A stretch of 64,000 bases of DNA from Planctomycetota bacterium. Lineage in GTDB: Bacteria > Planctomycetota > UBA1135 > UBA2386. The notes beneath the pieces are model-generated. The model was not told the origin of the DNA, searched no databases, and saw only the letters and a program-made list of their open reading frames with translations. Shown in pieces: positions 17,702 through 28,285 of this stretch. The position numbers were made by a program, and so were the translations under genes. Location: contig JACKHZ010000010.1 of assembly GCA_020638735.1 (NCBI GenBank), forward strand, positions 62,001-126,000, in the 5' to 3' direction. Positions within the stretch are counted from its first letter, which is position 1, and every line of letters begins with the position of its first letter.

Positions 17702-18797
17702 AGGACGAACAAATCCATCTGCGTGAGAGCTTCGCGAGCTTCGTCGCGGCGGCGCGTGAGCTGGAACAGAGCTACGCGGCGCTGCGCACGCAGGCCGCGG
17801 CGGTGGACCTGCAGCTGCAGGAGAGCAACCGCGCGCTGCAGCAGTCGCTCGCCGAGCGCGAAGCGATGTTCGCGGCGCTGCCGATCGGGCTCGTGTCGCT
17901 GCGCGTCGACGGCGCCGTCGGCACGCAGAACGTCGAGGCCGAGCGGCTGATCGCGCGGGCGTCGCGCGCCGGCGTCGATCTGCTCGGCTGCGCGGCGGGT
18001 GAGGTGGCGTTCGACGGCGCCGCGGTGCGCGTGCAGCGCGTCGCGCTGGCCGATGGTGAGCTGCTGCTGCTCGAGGACCGCTCGCAGCTGCAGCAGCTGG
18101 AGCGCGAGGTCCATCGCCTCGACCGCCTCGCCGGGCTCAGCGAGCTGGCGCTCGGCGTCGCGCACGAGATCAAGAACCCGCTCAACGGGCTGCTCGGCTT
18201 CGCCAGCCTGCTGCAGCGCAGCGAGGACCCCAAGGCCATGAAGCGCTACGCCGGCAAGATCGGCGACGGCGTGCGGGCCGTGGACGACATCGTCAAGGGG
18301 CTGCTCGGCTTCGCGCGGCCGGCGCAGAAGACGGCGCACATGGCGACGCTGCGGCAGGTGGCCGAACGCGTCGCCGCCGCGGCCGACCTGCCGCGCGTGC
18401 GGCTGCGCCTGGAGCCGGCGGCGGACGGCGCGTTCGACGCGCAGGTCGACGCCGACGCCGTGGGGCGGGTGCTCGCCAACCTCGTGCGCAACGCGCTGGA
18501 GGCGGCGCCGGCGACCGCGGTGCACATGCAGGCGCGGCGCCTGCCCGGCTGCGTCGAGCTGATCGTCGCCGACGACGGACCCGGCGTGCCGGCGCACATC
18601 GCGCCGACCGCGTTCGAGCCGTTCGTCTCGTCCAAGGAGCGCGGGACCGGCCTCGGGCTGGCGCTGAGCGCGCGCGTGCTGTCGTTCCTCGGCGGCGAGC
18701 TCGAGCTGCTCAACCCCGGTCAGCCGGGTGCGCGGTTCCGCGTGCGGGTGCCGGTGATCGCCGAGGCCGCCGCGCGGCAGCCGCTGGAGGCGCACGC

Positions 18798-18801
<4 letters not shown>
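17698..18801 (+). CDS. Histidine kinase with PAS-like sensor (FlgS/FleS type)
   Basis: The 367-residue kinase is soluble. An N-terminal coiled coil (residues 1-55) is followed by a PAS-like domain (about 55-130, AMFAALPIGLVSLRVDG). The H-box is GVAHEIKNPLNGLLGF, with phospho-His156; then come an N-box (NLVRNALEAAP), G1 (VADDGPGVP) and G2 (ERGTGLGLAL). The layout and cytoplasmic location resemble FlgS/FleS/AtoS-type partners of sigma-54 activators. GTG 17698 overlaps the coiled-coil gene and its stop overlaps the next gene, a second sigma-54 activator that is the obvious cognate regulator. In flagellar systems such a kinase senses export-apparatus assembly; here that is inferred. Confidence 0.85.
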
Positions 18802-20155
<1,354 letters not shown>

Positions 20156-20159
<4 letters not shown>

Positions 20160-21115
20160 GCCGTACCACGGCGCCTGGGTCGCGTCGGGCGCCGCGTCCG
20201 ACCGGGCCGCTGTCCGGCCGGCGCACGCCGCTGCGTCGTCTGTTCGCGTCGCTGATGGCGTGGGTCAACCGCGGCCTGGACCGGCTGGTGGTCGGGCACT
20301 GGCTGCACCGGCTGGTGCAACGCCAGCTGACCCTGACCGACCTGCAGCTGCCGCTGCGGCCGGGACACGAAGGTCTCGACGGGCTGCGCCTCGCGTTCGT
20401 CTCCGACGTGCACGCCGGCAGCTTCCTCGGCGAGCAGGACCTGGTGCAGATCTTCCGCCGCATCGCCGCGGCCGAGCCCGACCTGGTGCTGTTCGGCGGC
20501 GACCTGATCAACACCCGCGACCGCGAGATCCTGCTGTTCAAGCGGGCCTTCGCGGAGCTGCATCCGCGCTACGGCATGTTCGCGGTGCCCGGCAATCACG
20601 ACCACTTCTACGGTCCGGACATCTCGCTGTGGCGCGCCTTCCTCGAGCAGTGCGGCGTGCGGGTGCTGATGAACGACGGCGCGCGCATCGAGCACGGCGG
20701 CGCGTCGCTGTGGCTGTGCGGCGTCGACGACCTGACCGAAGGCCAGCCCGACCTGCCGCGCGCGCTCGCCGGGCGGCGCGGCGGCGAACCGGCGGTGCTG
20801 CTGGCCCATCACCCGGACTTCTTCTTCGAGGCGGCGGCGGTCGACGTCGACCTGCAGCTGTCGGGGCACACCCACGGCGGCCAGATCCGCATCGCCGGCA
20901 AGGCGCCGATCCACCACAGCCGCTTCGGCTACGAGCGCGGCTGGTTCACCGAGAACGGCTCGCGCCTCTACGTCGGCCGCGGCGTCGGCGTGACGCTGCT
21001 GCCGATCCGCATCGACGCAGCGCCCGAGGTGCCGATGGTGACGCTGCGCAAGGTGGCCGCGCCGACGGCGCCGCGCATCCGGTCCGGCGGCGTCAACGCC
21101 GTTTCGGATAGTTGA
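20156..21115 (+). CDS. Metallophosphoesterase (YaeI/calcineurin-like)
   Basis: The 319-residue protein contains the binuclear-metal phosphoesterase motifs in order: DVHAG (about residue 83), GGDLIN, GNHDHFYG and GHTHGGQ. After these come RGVGVTLLPIRI and a C-terminal tail. The N-terminal ~50 residues are basic with one hydrophobic stretch (LRRLFASLMAWVNRGLDRLV), so membrane attachment is possible, as in YaeI/UDP-2,3-diacylglucosamine-hydrolase-like relatives. GTG 20156 overlaps the stop of the sigma-54 activator, making it the last gene of the coupled operon. The 3' end overlaps the convergent lipoprotein gene by 23 bases. The substrate is unknown. Confidence 0.85.
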
Positions 21116-21530
21116 CCAGCAGCTGGTCGTAGACCGGGGTCATCTTGGTCTTCACCGAGCTCCACTTGTTGAGGGCCAGTCCGCCCTTGCCGATGAGGTG
21201 GTAGTTGGCCTTGGCGATACGGCCGCCACCGCGTCGAACCGTGACCTCGGCGTCGCAGAGATAGCTGCTCAGGTACCAGGTCTTGAGGGCTGTGTAGCTC
21301 ACCGTGGCGACCTGGGTGCTCGCGGGCTCCTCGCGCACCAGACGGGTGCGGATGCCCCGGTCCTCGAACGCGCCGCGCATCACCTCGACGAAGTCCTCGA
21401 CCGTCACCGCCGAGTTGTCGACGATCAGGACCTCTTGGACGCCCGGCGGCAGCGGTGTGACCGTGATCGAGGTGCAGGCTTGTAGGCAGAGCGCCGCGAA
21501 TATGGCCGACAACAGGTTGGTGCGCTTCAT
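21093..21530 (-). CDS. Sbal_3080-family lipoprotein
   Basis: The 145-residue protein has a lipoprotein signal with LQAC (lipidated Cys at about residue 19) after KRTNLLSAIFAAL. The mature part matches what I know of the Sbal_3080 family: VTPLPPGVQEVLIV, VEVMRGAFEDRGI, YTALKTWYLSSYLCDAEV, a basic strand pair and the closing GKGGLALNKWSSVKTKMTPV region. The family's function is unknown; it is an outer-membrane or periplasmic lipoprotein. ATG 21530 has GGAG upstream on the coding strand. Its end overlaps the metallophosphoesterase gene by 23 bases on the opposite strand. It stands alone on the minus strand, divergent from the PyrK-like gene. Confidence 0.75.
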   Translation of the reverse strand: MKRTNLLSAIFAALCLQACTSITVTPLPPGVQEVLIVDNSAVTVEDFVEVMRGAFEDRGIRTRLVREEPASTQVATVSYTALKTWYLSSYLCDAEVTVRRGGGRIAKANYHLIGKGGLALNKWSSVKTKMTPVYDQLLVNYPKRR

Positions 21531-21632
21531 CTCCGTCTCCTGCGGAGACTGGTTACCCCGCGGTCGTTGGCGGTGCAATGCGCAGTTGGGGTTGGGGCCG
21601 GGTCCTGCCCGGCGGCTATGCTCGCCGCCCCG

Positions 21633-22430
21633 ATGAAGCAGTCCCGCGTGCACACGCTGCGCCGCCGCCGTGACCTGGGCGGTGGCTCGTTCGCGATCGA
21701 GTTCGACGGGTCGGTCCCGGTGACGGGGCCCGGACAGTTCTTCATGGTGCGCACCGCCGAGCGCTGGCCGGTGCAGTTGCCGCGGCCGTTCTCGATCTAC
21801 GAACGCGCGGCCGACGGCAGCTGGGGCAGCTTCCTGGTCAAGCCGGTGGGGCCCGGGTCGCGCGCGCTGTGCGACCTCGAAGCCGGCGAAGGGCTGGTCG
21901 TCAACGGCCCGCTCGGGTTGCCGTTCCCCGACGACATCGAGGACCCGATCTGCGTCGCCGGCGGGGTCGGGCTGGCGCCGTTCCTGCTGCTCGCGCAGCA
22001 GGCGCACGCCGCCGGTCGACCGCTGCGGCTGCTGTTCGGCGGCCGCACCCGCGAGGCGCTCAGCGGCATCGACGACTTCGCGAGCATCGCGCGCGTCTTC
22101 GCCTCGACCGACGACGGCAGCCACGGCTTCCACGGTCTGGTCACCGCGCTGCTCGAGGACCTGCTGGCGAAGGGCGAGGTCGAGGCCGGCGAGACGGTGT
22201 TCTGCTGCGGCCCCGATCCGATGATGCACGCGGTCGCGGCGCTCTGCGAACGCGTCGGCCTGCGGTGTTTCCTCAGCCTCGAGACCTACATGGCCTGCGG
22301 CTACGGCGTCTGCAACGGCTGCACGGTCGAGGTGCAGGGGGAGCGCTTCGGCGACTGGCCCTACTCGCGCACCTGCGTCGAGGGACCGGTCTACGAGGCC
22401 TGCGAGCTGCGCGCGATGCAGCGGCACTGA
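21633..22430 (+). CDS. pyrK: Dihydroorotate dehydrogenase electron transfer subunit (PyrK-like)
   Basis: PyrK-type subunits pass electrons from dihydroorotate dehydrogenase B to NAD+ through FAD and a [2Fe-2S] cluster. The 265-residue protein has the FAD-binding RPFSIYE motif (about residues 52-58), a nucleotide-binding GGVGLAPFLLLA and FCCGPDPMM in the NAD domain. It has the cluster cysteines in MACGYGVCNGC plus a later Cys in RTCVEGP (C-x4-C-x2-C-xn-C). ATG 21633 is used; ATG 21618 is an alternative. The catalytic PyrD gene is not adjacent, so it could be a stand-alone ferredoxin-reductase-like subunit serving another partner. Transcription is divergent from the lipoprotein gene. Confidence 0.8.
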   Translation: MKQSRVHTLRRRRDLGGGSFAIEFDGSVPVTGPGQFFMVRTAERWPVQLPRPFSIYERAADGSWGSFLVKPVGPGSRALCDLEAGEGLVVNGPLGLPFPDDIEDPICVAGGVGLAPFLLLAQQAHAAGRPLRLLFGGRTREALSGIDDFASIARVFASTDDGSHGFHGLVTALLEDLLAKGEVEAGETVFCCGPDPMMHAVAALCERVGLRCFLSLETYMACGYGVCNGCTVEVQGERFGDWPYSRTCVEGPVYEACELRAMQRH

Positions 22431-22441
22431 CCGCGCGAACG

Positions 22442-23059
22442 TCAGCGGCGCTTGCCGAACAAGGCGCCCGCGGTGACACCCGCGACGACGGTGAACGGCA
22501 CCCAGAAGCCGAACTGCGCCAGCGACGCGCTCAGCATCGTCTCCGGCAGGTCGCGCTCGATGCCCGTCGGGCCGAACTTGGTGTAGTGCGTGTCGCACTC
22601 GAAGACCTTGGCGAGCCACGTGAGCGCGACGACCGTCGCACGCGCCAGGATCGCGTAGCACAGCATCGTCCACGCCAGGCGCGGCCAGACGATCGCGCAG
22701 ACGGTCGCCATCGCGCAGGCGATCGCGACCAGCACGAGCACTGCGCGGCGCAGCTGCTCGAACGTCGCGTCGCTGGTGTCGGCGTCTCGCAGCGGACCGA
22801 ACTGCCAGGCGATGCCGCCGACGATGACCAGCAGCGTCAAGAACGGCAGCGCGGGCGAACGCTTCGGGCCCTGGCCCTTGCGGCCCAACTGCCGTCCGAA
22901 CCACGCGCCGAACACGAACGTCAGCCAGGTGATGCCGAGCGGGGCCAGGGCGCCGCCGGACCGTGCGGTGACCAGTTCGTTGGTCTCGGCGAAGAAACGC
23001 GCCACGCTGATCAGCAGCGTGATGAGGCTCGGCCACAGGATCAGGCGAAGGGTCGGCAT
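22442..23059 (-). CDS. Hypothetical polytopic membrane protein
   Basis: The 205-residue protein has five or six hydrophobic segments separated by short loops. Signatures shared with the gene at 52797-53471 are ITLLISVARFF, WLTFVFGAWFG-x-QL-x-RKGQGP, YAILAR-x-TVVALTWLA and D-x-x-YTKFGP; the second protein has matching versions at the same relative positions. The shared THY-x-K segment lies in the last third. No named family was recognised. ATG 23059 is the start; the gene follows the DUF2237 gene by 24 bases on the same strand and is probably co-transcribed with it. Confidence 0.75.
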   Translation of the reverse strand: MPTLRLILWPSLITLLISVARFFAETNELVTARSGGALAPLGITWLTFVFGAWFGRQLGRKGQGPKRSPALPFLTLLVIVGGIAWQFGPLRDADTSDATFEQLRRAVLVLVAIACAMATVCAIVWPRLAWTMLCYAILARATVVALTWLAKVFECDTHYTKFGPTGIERDLPETMLSASLAQFGFWVPFTVVAGVTAGALFGKRR

Positions 23060-23083
23060 GGTCGGGTGGAATGCAGGTCGGGG

Positions 23084-23467
23084 TCAGCCCGGGATCGCGT
23101 ACTGCTGCAGCGCGGCCAGCGGCACGAACTCGAGCGTGCGTTCGTGCGTCGACTCGAGCACGACGCGCGGCGCCATGCCGGCCTCGAGCGCTTCGGCCCA
23201 GCGCGCGGCGCAAAGGCACCAGCGATCACCGGGCGACAGGCCGACGAAGCCGAACTCCGGCCGCGGCGTGCTGAGGTCGTTGCCCTGTTGCTTCGAGTAC
23301 TCGAGGAACTCCTCGGTCACCTCGGCGCAGACGGTGTGCGCGCCGAGGTCCTCGTTGGCGGTGTTGCAGCAGCCGTCGCGGAAGAACCCCGTCAGCGGCT
23401 TCTTGCTGCAGGCCTTCAGCTCGGTGCCGAGCACGTTCCTTTGCTTCTGCATCGCGGCGAGCATCAT
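23084..23467 (-). CDS. DUF2237 family protein
   Basis: The 127-residue protein matches the DUF2237 family along its whole length: QRNVLGTELKACS, PLTGFFRDGCCNT, HTVCAEVTEEFLEYSK, GNDLSTPRPEFGF, GDRWCLCAARWAEAL and APRVVLESTHE. The several conserved cysteines (RDGCC, HTVC, WCLC) suggest a metal- or redox-linked site, but the family has no assigned function. Three in-frame starts exist, 23467, 23464 and 23452; the family normally begins a few residues before QRNVLG, so 23452 is also reasonable. It is 20 bases downstream of the sigma/carboxypeptidase-regulatory gene on the same strand. Confidence 0.9.
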   Translation of the reverse strand: MMLAAMQKQRNVLGTELKACSKKPLTGFFRDGCCNTANEDLGAHTVCAEVTEEFLEYSKQQGNDLSTPRPEFGFVGLSPGDRWCLCAARWAEALEAGMAPRVVLESTHERTLEFVPLAALQQYAIPG

Positions 23468-23487
23468 AGGCCGCCGCGGCGGGCTCG

Positions 23488-25941
23488 CTACCAGGCGACG
23501 GGCAGGTCGGTGGTCGCACCCGCGGTCAGGCGGAAGCGGCGGGTCTGCACGGTGCGCCCCTCGATCCTGGTCAGCAGCGCGTAGTCGCCGGCCGGCATCA
23601 GGATCGCGTCGGCGAAGCCGCGCAGCACCTCGTAGCGCACGTCGAAGTCGGCGCGCAGCTGCACGATCTCGGCCTCGAGTCCGGACGGCAAGGGCGCGTC
23701 GTCGGGCCGCGAGAACGTGACCCTCCCTGCGCGCGGCAGCTTGACGGTGCCGAGGTCCTGCACGGTGTCCTCGCCGGCCCAGTGGTGGCCGAGCTGCACC
23801 GCGCCGGCGCCGGCCATCCAGATCGCGATCTCGTAGTCCCCGGACGGCAGGTCGGTCAGATGCCAGGCGCGGTCCTCGTCGTCCGGGCCCTTCATCGTGC
23901 GGCTGAAGCCGGTCTCGACGTGGCGCACGCGCACCCGCGGCTGGTGTTGGCCGGGAAGCCCTTCGGGCGCCTGCACCTGCAGGCGGAAGCCGTTGTGGGG
24001 CGTCGGCGGGAGCTGCACGGCCAGCTCGCCCGGATTGGCGAACACGCCGGGCAGCACCGTGGCGGGGAACCCGGACTGGTCGCCGATCGGCCAGATCGAG
24101 AGGCGCCCGGTGCCGGTGGGCAGGTTGGCCAGCACGAAGCGCCCGTCGGCGTCGGTGGCGGTGCGGTCGGCCCAGGAGCCGTCGTCGGCGTGCCATTCGA
24201 CGCCGGCGCCGGCCAGCGGCTGGTCGTCGGCGTCGCGCACGACCCCGCGCACGAACGCTTCGCGGCGCAGCTGGAGATTGCAGCGCCAGTCGCCGGCTTC
24301 GACGTGCAGCGGGTGGGTGGCCAACCCGTCGCTCTCGCCGCCGGCGCGCACCGTGACGTCGCCGGGCTGCACGCGGTCGAACAGGTAGGCTCCCTGGTCG
24401 TCGGTCTGGCTGCGTTGCTGCGGCTGCGGGCCGTCACGGAGCAGCGCCACCGGGACCTTGGCGGCTGGCTTGCCGTCCTCGCCGTAGACGACGCCTTCGA
24501 CGCGCGCCAGCGTCGGCTTGGCCGCGTTCTCTCCCGCCGCGGCGACGCCGAGGACCTGCGTCACGTTCTCGAGGTTGTCGAACACGATGTTGCCGCCGTC
24601 GCCGATCCTCAGCTGGAACGTCGAGCCGCTCGCCAGGCGCTCGAAGTTGAAGCTGGCGCCCAGTTCCTGTTGCGGATTCGCCTCGACTTCGCGATCGACG
24701 AGGATGCCGTTCTCGCTGAACACGGCGAACGGGTGCAGGCCGAGCGACATCGAGTCCGAGCGGCGCGGTTTGCCGAGGCGCAGCGGCTGCTCGGCTTCGG
24801 CTTGCGACTCGTCGAACAGCACGCTGGTGAACATCAGGCCGGGACCGACGCGCTGGGCTTCGCGCACCATCACGACACGCGTCGTCGAACCGCTCAGCAC
24901 CACGACGCGGCGGCGGTGGCGGCGCGGATCGAGCACTTCGATCTCGGCTCGGGGTGTGCGCGCGTTCCAGCGCGCGACGGCGATACCGAAGGGGCCCGTC
25001 TCCGTGTCGGCGTCGCGCAGCCCGCCGTCGAGCGGCGAGAACTCGGGGCGATGGCCGGCCACCGGCAGGCCGGTCGTGTCGAGCACGAGCACCGAGACCT
25101 CCATCGGGTAGGGATGGTCGAGCCACGCGCCGTCGTCCGCGCTCGCCTCGATCGCCGTGCGCTCGACGCCGCGCTGGTCGTCCTGAAGCACGACTGTCGC
25201 TTCGGCGGTCGCACTCCGGTCGCGCGCGCCGGCCTCGCCCTGCTGCTGCGGCGTCGGGGCAGGGCCGTGTTGGTCGAGCAGGTAGACGCCGACGCCGAAG
25301 AGCACGATGGCCGCGGCGGCGAGCTTGAGGCTGGTCTTCACGAGCAGGGCTCCGGTCAGGGGGATCAGGGTGGCGCCGATCGGCAGGCCGAACGCGATCG
25401 CCAGCGCGGGCCGCCATTCGTGTCCGCGGCTCGCGGTCATGCGCTGGCGCAGCATCAGCAGGCCTCGCGACAGCTGGCTCTTCACGGTCGAGACCGGCGC
25501 GCCGGTGCGCCGCGCGATCGCGCGCGGCGGCAGGTCCTCGAAGTAGCGCAGGAAGACGACGGTCTGGTACGGCTCGTCGAGCCGCAGCACGGCGTCGGTG
25601 ACTGCCTGCAGCATCTCGCGGCGCGCGAGCGTCTCCGCGGGGCAGCGCGGGTCGGTGCCGTCGAGGCCGGTCGCCGCGGCGAAGCGCGCTTCGCGGGCGG
25701 CGCGCCGGCGCTCGGTGCGTCGCCACTGCAGCGAGAAGTTGCGCAGCGTGCGCTGCAGCCAGCCGCCGAGCGGGCCGGGGGCCAGGCGTTCGCCGGCGGC
25801 CAGCGCCTGCTGCATCGTCTGCTGGGTCACGTCCTCGGCCGCGTGCCCGTCCCGCAGCAGGTCACGGGCCAGCCCGCGCAGCGCTTGGGCGTGTCGGCTC
25901 AGCTCGTCGTGCAGCGGGTCGGCCATCGTCAGTGGTTCCAT
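23488..25941 (-). CDS. Membrane-anchored ECF-type sigma factor fused to carboxypeptidase-regulatory repeats
   Basis: The 817-residue protein joins two parts. Residues about 10-180 are an ECF sigma factor: region 2 with LARDLLRDGHAAEDVTQQTM, and region 4 with LDEPYQTVVFLRYFEDLPP and a helix-turn-helix AIARRTGAPVSTVKSQLSRG. Hydrophobic segments follow (about 187-235, including LKLAAAAIVLFGVGVYLLDQ). The rest lies outside and contains at least three carboxypeptidase-regulatory-like beta-sandwich repeats (VEGVVYGEDGKPAAKVPVALL, FVRGVVRDADDQPLAGAGVEW). Fusion of a sigma domain to a membrane and extracytoplasmic region would let the sensor hold its own sigma factor. Start ATG 25941, with 25926 as alternative. 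No separate anti-sigma gene is adjacent. Confidence 0.85.
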   Translation of the reverse strand: MEPLTMADPLHDELSRHAQALRGLARDLLRDGHAAEDVTQQTMQQALAAGERLAPGPLGGWLQRTLRNFSLQWRRTERRRAAREARFAAATGLDGTDPRCPAETLARREMLQAVTDAVLRLDEPYQTVVFLRYFEDLPPRAIARRTGAPVSTVKSQLSRGLLMLRQRMTASRGHEWRPALAIAFGLPIGATLIPLTGALLVKTSLKLAAAAIVLFGVGVYLLDQHGPAPTPQQQGEAGARDRSATAEATVVLQDDQRGVERTAIEASADDGAWLDHPYPMEVSVLVLDTTGLPVAGHRPEFSPLDGGLRDADTETGPFGIAVARWNARTPRAEIEVLDPRRHRRRVVVLSGSTTRVVMVREAQRVGPGLMFTSVLFDESQAEAEQPLRLGKPRRSDSMSLGLHPFAVFSENGILVDREVEANPQQELGASFNFERLASGSTFQLRIGDGGNIVFDNLENVTQVLGVAAAGENAAKPTLARVEGVVYGEDGKPAAKVPVALLRDGPQPQQRSQTDDQGAYLFDRVQPGDVTVRAGGESDGLATHPLHVEAGDWRCNLQLRREAFVRGVVRDADDQPLAGAGVEWHADDGSWADRTATDADGRFVLANLPTGTGRLSIWPIGDQSGFPATVLPGVFANPGELAVQLPPTPHNGFRLQVQAPEGLPGQHQPRVRVRHVETGFSRTMKGPDDEDRAWHLTDLPSGDYEIAIWMAGAGAVQLGHHWAGEDTVQDLGTVKLPRAGRVTFSRPDDAPLPSGLEAEIVQLRADFDVRYEVLRGFADAILMPAGDYALLTRIEGRTVQTRRFRLTAGATTDLPVAW

Positions 25942-26024
25942 GCCGCCGCGTCCGGATCGATGGCAGGAGACCGCGCATTTTCACACGGCGGCCGTGCGAA
26001 CGGGCGATCGACCCCGTCCCCGCG

Positions 26025-27581
26025 TCATTCGCCGTCGATCGCCTTCAGCTTGAAGGTGTCCGACGGCGTGTGCTCGCGCTTCAGGATCGCCTCCAGCGCC
26101 GCGACCTCCTTCGGGTGCTTCGCCGCGATGTCGTGCTGCTCGCTCACGTCGGCGGCGAGGTCGAACAGCTCCTCGAGCGGCTGCTTCGTCTGCATCTTGC
26201 TGCGCACCAGCTTGAGGTCGCCCTGCCACACCGCTTGCCAGCCGTTGTAGCCGGCGAACTCGCGGTAGAGGAACGGCCGCGGCGCCTGCTGCTCGCCGCG
26301 CAGCGTCGCCGCGAAGCTGACGCCGTCACCGCCCGGCGCGGGCTTGGTGCCGCACAGCTCGCCGAGCGTCGGCATCCAGTCCTCGAAGCCGGTGATGCGC
26401 GCCGACTCGCTGCCGGCCGGCACGTGGCCGGGCCAGCGTACGATCGCCGGCACGCGTACGCCGCCTTCGTACATCGAGCCCTTGCGGCCGCGCAGCTCGC
26501 CGCACGAGGCGAAGAAGTCGACGTCGGTGCCGCCGACCGGGCTGTGCGTGGCGCCGTTGTCGGACGTGAACACGACGATCGTGTCGTCGCGCAGCCCGAG
26601 TTCGTCGAGCAGGTCGCACAGCTCGCCGACCGAACGATCGAGGCGCGAGATCATCGCCGCGTAGGCGGCGCGCGGCGTGCGATGCGGCGTGTAGCCGTGG
26701 CCGCCGGTGTACGGCGTCTCGTCGAACCTGCCGGCGTACGGCGCGAGCTCGGCGTCGGGGATGTGCAGCGCCAGGTGCGGGATCACCGACGGGTAGTAGA
26801 GGAAGAACGGTCGTTCGGCGTTGTCGCGCACGAACTGCTTCGCCGCCGCGAGGATGCGATCGGGCGCGTAGTCCGTGCCCTGGAAGCGCGCGTAGGACTT
26901 CGGATCGTTGGGGTCCTCACCGTCCTTCAGTTTGCCGCCGCCGGGCACCGGCGGGTCGTTGTCGAGCGTGATCTTGTGGTCGTCGTCCCACAGGTAGCTC
27001 GGGTAGTAGCTGTGCGCGTGGCGCTGGCAGTTGTAGCCGAAGAAGCGGTCGATGCCGCGCCGCAGCGGATCGCCGCTCGAGCCGGGTGGACCGAGGCCCC
27101 ATTTGCCGAACGCGCCGGTGCGGTAGCCGGCCTGCTGCATCATCTCGCCGAGCATCGGGATGCCCGCGGGCAGCGGCCATTGGCCTTCGGGCTTCTGCTC
27201 CTGGTTGTCGCGCACCGCCGCGTGCCCTGGGTGGCGGCCGGTCATCAAGACGCAGCGCGACGGCGCGCACACCGGCGAACCGCAGTAGTGGCGCGTCAGC
27301 TTCATGCCCTCGGCGGCGAGCTGGTCGAGGCGCGGCGTGTGGATCTTCTGCTGGCCGAAGCAGCCGAGTTCGCGGTAGCCGAGGTCGTCGGCGAGCACGA
27401 ACACGACGTTGGGCCGCCGCTGCGTCTCGACGTCGCCGCCGGTCGCGCCGGCGAGGAAGCCGAGGCCGCCGCCACGCGACCCGGTCTCGTCGGCGGTGGG
27501 GCGCGGCCGTTCGCCCGAGTTCTGCGCGCAGACGGGGATGGCCGCGGCGAACGTCAGCGCGGCGAAGAAGATGCGGAACAT
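26025..27581 (-). CDS. Sulfatase (arylsulfatase A type, secreted)
   Basis: The 518-residue enzyme has a signal peptide (FRIFFAALTFAAAIPVCAQ), so it is exported. The sulfatase signature CAPSR (105-109) marks Cys105, which is normally converted to formylglycine; metal-binding Asp65-Asp66 lie in VLADDLGYR. Further signatures are GKWGLG, SVIPHL and TSDNGATHSPVGG. Such enzymes hydrolyse sulfate esters; planctomycetes use many of them on algal polysaccharides. The substrate cannot be told from the sequence. ATG 27581 is chosen because it starts the signal peptide; the 11-residue extension to 27614 is unlikely. It lies 83 bases upstream of the sigma fusion gene on the same strand and may be under the same control. 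Confidence 0.93.
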   Translation of the reverse strand: MFRIFFAALTFAAAIPVCAQNSGERPRPTADETGSRGGGLGFLAGATGGDVETQRRPNVVFVLADDLGYRELGCFGQQKIHTPRLDQLAAEGMKLTRHYCGSPVCAPSRCVLMTGRHPGHAAVRDNQEQKPEGQWPLPAGIPMLGEMMQQAGYRTGAFGKWGLGPPGSSGDPLRRGIDRFFGYNCQRHAHSYYPSYLWDDDHKITLDNDPPVPGGGKLKDGEDPNDPKSYARFQGTDYAPDRILAAAKQFVRDNAERPFFLYYPSVIPHLALHIPDAELAPYAGRFDETPYTGGHGYTPHRTPRAAYAAMISRLDRSVGELCDLLDELGLRDDTIVVFTSDNGATHSPVGGTDVDFFASCGELRGRKGSMYEGGVRVPAIVRWPGHVPAGSESARITGFEDWMPTLGELCGTKPAPGGDGVSFAATLRGEQQAPRPFLYREFAGYNGWQAVWQGDLKLVRSKMQTKQPLEELFDLAADVSEQHDIAAKHPKEVAALEAILKREHTPSDTFKLKAIDGE

Positions 27582-27619
27582 GGCGCGCAGGATAGCGCCG
27601 TGACGGTTACACACGGGGC

Positions 27620-28171
27620 ATGAACCTGCGTCCCTCGTCTGCCTCGTGGCTGGCGCTGCTGTTCGGCGCGTGTGCGTCGTCGGCCCCGAGCCCGGACCAG
27701 CTCGGCCCGCGCATCCGCTGTCGCATCGTCGCGCGCGGCCCGGTCGACAGCATCACGTCGGCGGAGCATCGGGTGTTCCTGCTGCTGGTCGCGGCCGACG
27801 GCACCCGCCGGGCGGTGCGCCTGTTCTCGCCGGCGTATGCGGAGAGCGAAGGGATCTGCGGCGAACTGGGTGTGGACGGCGAGATCCTGTTCGAACGCGA
27901 GGGCGCCGAGAACCACGAGTCGGTCGCCGGGGAGCCGACCAAGGTGCACGACGTGGTGATCGCCGACGACATCGGCCTGTGCTTCGCGCCCGGCAGCTTC
28001 TACGTCTACCGCCGCGTCGAGGGCACCAAGCGCTTCGCCGCCGATCCCGACCCGGAGATCCGCTTCGGCCAGGTGCGGCGCGACGGCAGCGGCTACGTCG
28101 AGCTGACGCCTTCGCTCGGGCCGGAGATCGGCTACGACGACGATCCGCCGGGCTGGCCGCCGGCGAAGTAG
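27620..28171 (+). CDS. Hypothetical lipoprotein
   Basis: The 183-residue protein starts with a lipoprotein signal (WLALLFGACASS, Cys18) and continues as a soluble, beta-rich domain (VFLLLVAADGTRRAV, ILFEREGAENHE, CFAPGSFYVYRRVEG) ending in an acidic/Pro tail. It is divergent from the sulfatase gene with only 38 bases between starts, so the two promoters overlap. I do not recognise the family. Confidence 0.65.
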   Translation: MNLRPSSASWLALLFGACASSAPSPDQLGPRIRCRIVARGPVDSITSAEHRVFLLLVAADGTRRAVRLFSPAYAESEGICGELGVDGEILFEREGAENHESVAGEPTKVHDVVIADDIGLCFAPGSFYVYRRVEGTKRFAADPDPEIRFGQVRRDGSGYVELTPSLGPEIGYDDDPPGWPPAK

Positions 28172-28285
28172 CGCCGTCTCGTTCTGGGGCGGCCGCGCTG
28201 CAGTCGCTGCACCGACGAGCCGAAAGCCCGGCCGACGCGCGTCACCACCGCGGCGTCACCACATAGGGCAAGGCTTGCCGGCGCC

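Noticed and set aside
26025..27614. Longer sulfatase start at 27614
   Set aside because: The first 11 extra residues precede a complete signal peptide beginning at 27581, so the shorter start is preferred.
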